Shown one piece after another: positions 1 through 4,573 of a stretch of 7,480 nucleotides of DNA. The stretch is from JBMONI01 sp049324575 (lineage in GTDB: Bacteria > Omnitrophota > Omnitrophia > Omnitrophales > Aquincolibacteriaceae): assembly GCA_049324575.1 (NCBI GenBank), contig JBMONI010000021.1, positions 1 through 7,480 on the forward strand. The letters run 5' to 3'. The position numbers and the translations under genes are program-made. Every line of letters begins with the position of its first letter. The first letter of the stretch is position 1. The notes under the pieces were generated by a model. That model was not told where the DNA came from, did no database searches, and saw only the letters and a list, made by a program, of their open reading frames with translations.

Positions 1-222
1 GGCATCCGCCCGCTCGCCCGGCCGGGCTCGGCCCAAGCCGTCCACTCGATCTCGCGCGAACATAAACTCCTGATCGGCCCGACCGGTGTTTTTCACGTGC
101 TGGGCGTCAAATTGACCGACCACCGCCGGGCCGCCGAAGAGATCGTCGCCAAACTCGCCCGGCAAATGAAGCGGCGCGAACGCGCTTCCCGCAAAAGTCC
201 GACGAGGAAAATCCCGCTTTGA
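1..222 (+). CDS. glpD: FAD-dependent glycerol-3-phosphate dehydrogenase, C-terminal fragment
   Basis: Frame 1 is open from the window edge to TGA at 220-222 and gives the last 73 residues of a protein whose start lies outside. The visible part begins GIRPLARPG, followed by a SREHKLL segment, a GPTGVFHVLGVKLTDHR segment and RAAEEIV. This order matches the end of the FAD domain in GlpD-type enzymes, where the family has G(L/I)RPL, SREH, then GGKLTTYR.MAE close to the flavin. The known family role is oxidation of sn-glycerol 3-phosphate to dihydroxyacetone phosphate at the inner face of the cytoplasmic membrane, passing electrons to quinone. The GGK-TT core reads GVKLTD here, a mild departure. 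The protein ends soon after this motif in a short basic tail (RRERASRKSPTRK), so the extra C-terminal helical domain of E. coli-type GlpD is missing or very short. The gene converges on the minus-strand cyclase 24 bases away. A related FAD oxidoreductase of the DAO superfamily cannot be excluded from this fragment. Confidence 0.75.
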   Translation, partial: GIRPLARPGSAQAVHSISREHKLLIGPTGVFHVLGVKLTDHRRAAEEIVAKLARQMKRRERASRKSPTRKIPL

Positions 223-229
223 GGAGAGA

Positions 230-255
230 CCGGCCCTGAGAAAAGCTCAGGCCGG
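230..255. terminator. Hairpin between convergent genes, possible shared terminator
   Basis: The arms CCGGCCCTGAG and CTCAGGCCGG pair over 10 bp with one bulged C, around an AAAAG loop. The hairpin starts 7 bases after the glpD stop and includes the TGA (complement of 247-249) of the minus-strand cyclase, so it could stop transcription from both sides. Neither side has a run of T, so it is not a textbook intrinsic terminator. Its position, not its tail, is the main argument. Confidence 0.45.
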
Positions 256-2025
256 CGGTTCCTGGAGGGAAACCCGGTTCTTGCCCTGCGATTTCGACCG
301 ATAAAGCGCTTCGTCCGCGCGCCGCACCATCGCATCCGGGATCGTCTCCCCTTTGCCCAGGAAGGAAACCCCGAAACTCGCGGTCACACCGGTCGTGCAG
401 TCTTTGCATTTGATGCTCAGGCTCTGGATCGCGTTCCGGATCCCTTCGGCGATCCGCATGACGTCAGAGACCCGCGTAAAATTCTCCACCATTACCATGA
501 ACTCTTCGCCCCCGTAACGGGCGGCCGTACAGAGCGGAGCGTCCTTTTTTCGCCGGCCGTATTTGCCAACCACGTATTTCAACACCTGGGCGATCTCCAT
601 CAGCATCAGATCACCGACCTGATGGCCGTAATTGTCGTTGACCAGTTTGAAATCGTCGAGGTCGAAGAGGATGACGGCGACCGCTCCGCCTTTCTGCTGA
701 GCCCGGGTGACCGCGTGATTGAGAAGGATCCGGAAATGGCGGATGATGAAAAGCCCCGTCAGCCCGTCCCGCGTGGACAATTTGAAAAGATCGGTCCGCT
801 CGCGGTTCAGGAAAAAATGCGAGTAGACGACGGCATACCCGAAAAGCGTCAGGATCATCATCAAAGGCTGAAAGACCGGGATCCAGACCCCTTGCGCACA
901 GAAGACCCAGAAGGCCAGCAGGACCCAGAAGAGCATGGTCCCGGCGGTTACGCTCGTGGAAAGGACATTCCGGAAAGGGACCAGCATCGAAAAAAGCAGG
1001 AGGCCGATCCCAAAGATCAGGGCGGCATACCCGCCCGCTCCGATCACCCGCAGAAAATTCCCACGGAAAACATTGCTAATAAGGTTCGGATAGGCCATGA
1101 CCGCCGGCGCGGACGGTTCGAAAGGCGTGCGGACCATCTCAGCATGCGTTCCGGCCGTCACGCCAATCACGCAGATCTTACCCCGAAGGTCTTCGGGGGT
1201 CACCGGAGGGATCTGGCCCCGGTCCGTCCCCTTGCCGCTCCGGAGCACTTCTTCCACCGGCCAGCGTTCAAAGGTCTCGAATCCCTTGCCCGCCCAATTC
1301 AGCAGGAGGTTCCCCCGCTCATCCACCGGGATCTTGGCTTGGAAATCCGTTCCGTAAACCGCCCAGTACAGGTCGAGCGCCGCCGCAAGCCCGAAATGGA
1401 GCGCCGTTCGATTAGGATCGCTCCAAACCCGGCGAACCCGTCTCAGAACGCCATCGCCGTCGGGTGCAAAATGGGCGGGGCCGGTCGCATTCGAAAGTTT
1501 TTCGTATTCGGGCAACGGAAGGATCCAGTGATGGTTTTCCAGATGCCCTTCAAAAGCCGAAGGGAGGTAGAGACGCACAGAATTTTTCCGGGCTTCTTCC
1601 AGCGCCGCCCGAAGCGCCTCGTCCTGCAGGGGATCGGTCTTTTCGTTGAATACCTTTTCAAAAAGGATCGCCTTGACTTCCCATTCGGTGAGAAGACGGA
1701 CAAGTTCCGCGTAGACCTTGCGCGGCCACGGCCACGGGCCGAGCTTGGCGAAGCTTGAGTCCGCAATCTCGAGCACGGCTATATCGCCGGCCGCTGCGAT
1801 CGGCGGGCGCAGCCGCATGAAAAGATCGAAGAAGGCGTTCTCGAAACGGTCTGACGGTTCCGGAGCAATCCAGAAAGCGTGGACCGTCACAATGAGCGCG
1901 AAAAAAACGGACCCCAGGATCCGGGGATAATGAAGGATATCACCGAGCCTCGCGGCCCGGGGTTTCATCCTTTGGAAAAAACCCTCGGCGATCTTGGAAA
2001 AACCGCCCGCCGGATCTTGGGACAT
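247..2025 (-). CDS. CHASE2-domain membrane diguanylate cyclase (GGDEF)
   Basis: 592 residues. A hydrophobic helix at about 36-54 is followed by a periplasmic-type region (about 60-325) that resembles CHASE2: DLFMRLRPP, then LEIADSSFAKLGPWPWPR, an internal GPAHFAPDGDGVLRRV and a GKICVIGVTAGT segment. Three membrane helices follow (about 328-350, 355-377, 379-402), the usual CHASE2 topology. The cytoplasmic GGDEF domain covers about 413-587. It has the STRDGLTGL entry motif (417-425), FDLDDFK with metal-binding Asp455, LVNDNYGHQVGD (461-472), the active-site GGEEF (505-509) and a terminal DEALYRSKSQGKNRV. It should therefore make cyclic di-GMP from two GTP in response to an extracytoplasmic cue; the ligand is unknown. 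The inhibitory RxxD is not at the canonical place: the residues aligned with it are A496-P-L-C499. The ATG at 2023-2025 is supported by GGAGG (complement of 2035-2039) 9 bases upstream. The gene is divergent from the small exported protein gene across a palindrome. Confidence 0.93.
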   Translation of the reverse strand: MSQDPAGGFSKIAEGFFQRMKPRAARLGDILHYPRILGSVFFALIVTVHAFWIAPEPSDRFENAFFDLFMRLRPPIAAAGDIAVLEIADSSFAKLGPWPWPRKVYAELVRLLTEWEVKAILFEKVFNEKTDPLQDEALRAALEEARKNSVRLYLPSAFEGHLENHHWILPLPEYEKLSNATGPAHFAPDGDGVLRRVRRVWSDPNRTALHFGLAAALDLYWAVYGTDFQAKIPVDERGNLLLNWAGKGFETFERWPVEEVLRSGKGTDRGQIPPVTPEDLRGKICVIGVTAGTHAEMVRTPFEPSAPAVMAYPNLISNVFRGNFLRVIGAGGYAALIFGIGLLLFSMLVPFRNVLSTSVTAGTMLFWVLLAFWVFCAQGVWIPVFQPLMMILTLFGYAVVYSHFFLNRERTDLFKLSTRDGLTGLFIIRHFRILLNHAVTRAQQKGGAVAVILFDLDDFKLVNDNYGHQVGDLMLMEIAQVLKYVVGKYGRRKKDAPLCTAARYGGEEFMVMVENFTRVSDVMRIAEGIRNAIQSLSIKCKDCTTGVTASFGVSFLGKGETIPDAMVRRADEALYRSKSQGKNRVSLQEPPA

Positions 2026-2079
2026 GGTACGCTGCCTCCGAACACGGCCCTCTCTTACGGCCGCCCTCTCAAAAATAAC

Positions 2080-2109
2080 TTGAATGGAGTATTATAATAC
2101 TCCATTATC
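2080..2109. promoter_or_regulatory. Divergent promoter/operator with perfect 24-bp palindrome
   Basis: Bases 2083-2106 form an exact inverted repeat (half-site AATGGAGTATTA, centre between 2094 and 2095) in the 130-bp gap between the divergent cyclase and small exported protein genes. Because of the symmetry, a perfect TATAAT lies on the plus strand at 2093-2098 and on the minus strand at 2096-2091. Neither has a convincing -35 at 16-18 bp. A second reading for the plus strand is TTGAAT (2080-2085), 17 bp, then CATTAT (2103-2108), which puts the dyad exactly in the spacer, where a dimeric regulator would act. A third possible plus-strand -10 is TATAAC at 2129-2134. The half-site does not match an operator I recognise. 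A role as a site for a dimeric transcription factor governing one or both genes is inference. Confidence 0.6.
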
Positions 2110-2155
2110 GGCCAGAGAGAAGTTCGACTATAACCCTTGATAAGGAGACCGGATC

Positions 2156-2443
2156 ATGAAAAAAATCACGGTTCTGACCCTGGTCCTTGCATTACTGCTC
2201 GGAAGTTCGCTTCCCGCTTTTGCCGAGAACACCGCTACCCACGGCGAGATCACCGGCAAATCCGCAGTCGCTGGTCTTTGCTCGTTCATTATCTGGCCCG
2301 GGATCGGCCAGTATTTGAACGACAACCAAACGAAAAAGAACTGGACCCATGCCGTTCTGGGGCTCACCGGGATCTTTCGTTTCTGGTCTGGCTGGGATGG
2401 ATTCATCGACCGCCAAGGCGGCCGCTGGGACGGTAAGATCTAA
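2156..2443 (+). CDS. Small exported protein with PGxGQ-like motif, unknown function
   Basis: 95 residues. MKK followed by a hydrophobic stretch and AFA-EN at about 22-24 is a clear Sec signal peptide, leaving a mature protein of about 71 residues. The mature part has a hydrophobic segment, GLCSFIIWPGIGQYLND, and then a second, aromatic-rich amphipathic segment (GLTGIFRFWSGWDGFID). The PGIGQ core resembles the PG(L/I)GQ turn of TM2/DUF5683-type small membrane proteins, where it joins two membrane helices. The resemblance is short, so no family is assigned. The ATG is supported by AAGGAG (2142-2147) 8 bases upstream. The gene is first after the palindromic divergent region and is closed by a strong terminator, so it is probably a single-gene transcript. 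It is probably attached to the inner or outer membrane; function is unknown. Confidence 0.85.
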   Translation: MKKITVLTLVLALLLGSSLPAFAENTATHGEITGKSAVAGLCSFIIWPGIGQYLNDNQTKKNWTHAVLGLTGIFRFWSGWDGFIDRQGGRWDGKI

Positions 2444-2473
2444 AACGCTCCGGCTCCATTTCCTTTTGCTCCC

Positions 2474-2504
2474 GCAGGGCAGGTTTAAACCTGCCCTGCT
2501 TTTT
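2474..2504 (+). terminator. Strong intrinsic terminator after the small exported protein gene
   Basis: Bases 2474-2499 are a perfect palindrome whose 10-bp GC-rich arms (GCAGGGCAGG / CCTGCCCTGC) enclose a TTTAAA loop. A run of five T follows directly (2500-2504), then pyrimidine-rich sequence. It lies 30 bases after the TAA of the 95-residue gene. It separates that gene from the phosphatase-like gene, which therefore should have its own promoter. Confidence 0.92.
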
Positions 2505-2606
2505 CTCCCTCTAATTTCGGCTGAAGATTCCCGCCCTTGCGAACGTCCAAGCCCACAGGAAGCAGGGTTCTTGGTTCAAAGACCTTTGACCTTGCCCGGA
2601 AGATCA

Positions 2607-2633
2607 ATGTTCGATAAGATGATGGCTCCATGA
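2607..2633 (+). other. Possible 8-residue leader ORF overlapping the next start
   Basis: ATG at 2607 opens a frame coding MFDKMMAP that stops at TGA 2631-2633, so its stop overlaps the ATG of the phosphatase-like gene as ATGA. A GGAAG (2598-2602) lies a short 4 bases upstream. The main gene has only a weak ribosome site of its own, so coupling by termination and re-initiation is possible. Such a short frame can easily arise by chance. Confidence 0.2.
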
Positions 2634-4327
2634 AAAAACGACCGGAAAAAAGATCCTGGGGCCCTTTATTTTCCCGTTTTTCATCCGGGATCCTGAGTCT
2701 TTTCCTTTTGCTGAACCCCGCATCGCCCGTCGGCTCGGAACCTCCTCCGTCAACTTCGCCGGCCCTGGTAGTCCTGATCCTGATCGACGGCCTGAGCTAC
2801 GAGCAGTTCGAAAAACACAAAACCCTTTTTTCGGAAGGCGGATTCAAAAAACTTCTCGCGGAAGGATCTTCGTTTTCGAAAGCCCGCTACGATCAGCTCC
2901 ACACGGGAAGCGCGACCGACGAAGCGACCCTGATCACCGGCGCTTATCCCGCCCGGCACGGGATCGTCGGGAACGCCTGGATGGAGACCCGTCAAACGAC
3001 CGGCGCGGTCTTCGACGAAACGGTGACGGTGCTCGGCAAAAAACTTCCGGAAGGCAAAAAACCGAACGGCCCCTCTCCCAAACAGCTCCTCGCGCCCGCG
3101 CTCGGCGACCTCTTGATCGCGAAGCAACCGTCCTCCAAGGTCGTTTCCATTTCGCTGCAGGACAAGACCGCCGTCCTCACCGCCGCCCGGAACGGCAGGG
3201 CTTATTTTTTCGACAAAGAGACCGGTCAATTCATGACCAGCACGTATTATGCGAGAGAATATCCGGCATGGTGGGAAACCTTTTACGCCTCGAGCCCGCA
3301 AAACCAATGGTTCCTTAGGAACTGGGAGCTCTCGGCCCCGGAAGAAACGTACCGGAACGCGGCGCCCGATAATCGCCGTCAGCATGTCTCCCGGGCGGGC
3401 CTCGGAAAGAAATTCCCTCTTCTTGTGACCGGCGGGCCCAGAACGTTCACCCCCAAGTATTACGAAGCCCTGCAAATGACGCCGTTCGGAAATCATTACC
3501 TTCTGGAATTCGCCCATGCCGCGCTCGACGGAGAAGCGCTCGGCCAAGATGCCGCGACCGACCTTTTGGTCCTCGGTTTTTCGAGTCATGCGCTCATCAA
3601 CCGCAATTACGGCCCGGAAAGCCGTCAATCCCTGGACTCTCTTTTACGACTGGACGGCCTTATCGCGAAATTCCTCGAAATGCTCGCCCAAAAGGTGGAT
3701 CCCGCGCGGACGGTGGTCGTTCTCACTTCCAACCAGGGCTATGCCGACTCCCCCGAGCACTCGCTCGATCAGGGACTCGAAGCGGGAAGGCTCGACACGA
3801 AAGCCATGCTGGATGAGCTAGAGAAGGTGTATCGCTATAAATACAAAACGGAAAGCCGCGTCGCCGTTTGGCTGAATCCTTTCGTTTACTTCAGCGAGCA
3901 TACGATCCGCAGCCACAAGATCTATTCCAAGGACGCCCAGAAAGTGGCCCGTCTCTTTTTTACCCAGCATGAAGGGATCGCAAAAGCCTACAGCCGATCC
4001 GAGTGGAGCGCCCTGAGGCCGGAGAAGAACGTGTGGTATGAACTGATCCGCCGGTCCTGCTACAAGGAGCGCTGCGGGGAGCTGGTCCTCATCCCGGAAA
4101 AATACTGGCTCTTGAACGACGATAAGAACGTCGCCGCAGCCTCGGGGACCCTCTACGATTACGACAGCCATGTGCCGCTCGTCTTCTGGGGGGCGGGGAT
4201 CGGCCCGGGCGAATTCAAGGAAACCGTGAGCATGACCTCCGTCGCTCCGACCTTGGCCTCCCTGCTCGGTCTTGCCGCCTCACCGTCCTTTGACGGAAAG
4301 CAACTCGCGCTTGGCGCCCGAAAATAA
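2630..4327 (+). CDS. Exported alkaline-phosphatase-superfamily protein (PafA/type I phosphodiesterase-like), probably catalytically inactive
   Basis: 565 residues with a basic start, a hydrophobic stretch at about 17-30 and a Pro/Ser-rich linker, as in a Sec signal peptide. It is probably periplasmic or secreted. Family landmarks in order: VVLILIDGLSYEQF (Asp53), EATLITGAYPARHGIVGNAW (98-117), AYFFDKETGQFMTSTYY (191-207), LVLGFSSHALINRNYGPESR (313-332), TVVVLTSNQG (361-370), GTLYDYDSHVP (506-516) and a terminal MTSVAPTLASLLGL. Length and order match PafA-like phosphatases, which hydrolyse phosphate monoesters with two zinc ions and a Thr nucleophile. Active-site positions are largely changed: nucleophile Thr to Ser94 and the following GH to D97-E98; metal ligands Asp to Ala321, His to Arg325, Asp-His to Asn368-Gln369 and His to Ser505; substrate Lys to Gln177 and Arg to Lys179. 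Asp53 and Asn115 remain. Cys477 and Cys482 might form a disulfide. The frame is intact, so this is a pseudoenzyme candidate, not a decayed gene. The start ATG has only a weak AAGA-type ribosome site. A strong terminator lies upstream and the gene converges on the large repeat protein. Confidence 0.85.
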   Translation: MKKRPEKRSWGPLFSRFSSGILSLFLLLNPASPVGSEPPPSTSPALVVLILIDGLSYEQFEKHKTLFSEGGFKKLLAEGSSFSKARYDQLHTGSATDEATLITGAYPARHGIVGNAWMETRQTTGAVFDETVTVLGKKLPEGKKPNGPSPKQLLAPALGDLLIAKQPSSKVVSISLQDKTAVLTAARNGRAYFFDKETGQFMTSTYYAREYPAWWETFYASSPQNQWFLRNWELSAPEETYRNAAPDNRRQHVSRAGLGKKFPLLVTGGPRTFTPKYYEALQMTPFGNHYLLEFAHAALDGEALGQDAATDLLVLGFSSHALINRNYGPESRQSLDSLLRLDGLIAKFLEMLAQKVDPARTVVVLTSNQGYADSPEHSLDQGLEAGRLDTKAMLDELEKVYRYKYKTESRVAVWLNPFVYFSEHTIRSHKIYSKDAQKVARLFFTQHEGIAKAYSRSEWSALRPEKNVWYELIRRSCYKERCGELVLIPEKYWLLNDDKNVAAASGTLYDYDSHVPLVFWGAGIGPGEFKETVSMTSVAPTLASLLGLAASPSFDGKQLALGARK

Positions 4328-4329
4328 AA

Positions 4330-4366
4330 GAACGGAACGCCGATAACCTCTATCCGCGTTCCGTTC
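4330..4366. terminator. Hairpin terminator between convergent genes, best suited to the minus strand
   Basis: The arms GAACGGAACGC (4330-4340) and GCGTTCCGTTC (4356-4366) pair over 11 bp. Inside the loop GATA and TATC can pair further. Read on the minus strand the hairpin is followed at once by TTTTATTTT, a good U-tract. On the plus strand only GCTTC follows. It should therefore mainly end transcripts from the large minus-strand gene, giving a 3' untranslated tail of about 200 bases, and may also help end the phosphatase-like transcript, whose stop is 2 bases away. Confidence 0.8.
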
Positions 4367-4573
4367 GCTTCAAAACCTTCTGGGATTGCCGTCCCACTTC
4401 GGATCCTTAAAGCGATCCTGAAAGAAAATAATATCTGCAGGTAGATTAGCACATGGTATGGAAAATACAAGGGACAGCCCCCCTCCTTTGGGGATACCCT
4501 TTCGAGCGCCCCCGAAATACCTCAAGGGAGATGCGAGGACAGAGGGAAACGGGCTCCGGATCAGGGGTTACGG
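4367..4573. other. Intergenic stretch, 3' tail of the large minus-strand gene
   Basis: About 207 bases lie between the hairpin and the stop codon of the minus-strand gene. Only weak pairings are visible, such as TTTCG (4500-4504) with CGAAA (4513-4517). No convincing coding frame, promoter or RNA gene was seen. It is probably an untranslated 3' tail of the minus-strand transcript. Confidence 0.5.

Noticed and set aside
622..1758. Open frame of 378 codons on the plus strand, opposite the cyclase gene
   Set aside because: It is antisense to clear CHASE2 and GGDEF motifs; its composition is charged and low in hydrophobics, with no domain or good ribosome site.
2571..2618. Candidate promoter for the phosphatase-like gene (TTGGTT or TTGACC boxes, GATAAG)
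   Set aside because: No pair of boxes has acceptable spacing and match. A promoter is expected here because of the upstream terminator, but I cannot place it.
2750..3628. Open frame of 292 codons on the minus strand, opposite the phosphatase-like gene
   Set aside because: It is Arg/Gly-rich antisense sequence with no recognisable motif. The plus-strand frame carries ordered family landmarks.
2630..4327. The phosphatase-like gene as a decaying pseudogene
   Set aside because: The frame is intact over 565 codons, the signal peptide and structural motifs are kept, and changes concentrate at active-site positions, which fits a retained pseudoenzyme better than random decay.
4478..4528. Short CCCC/GGGG and CCCTT/AAGGG pairings as a second terminator or RNA element
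   Set aside because: The stems are only 4-5 bp with mismatches and have no T tract.
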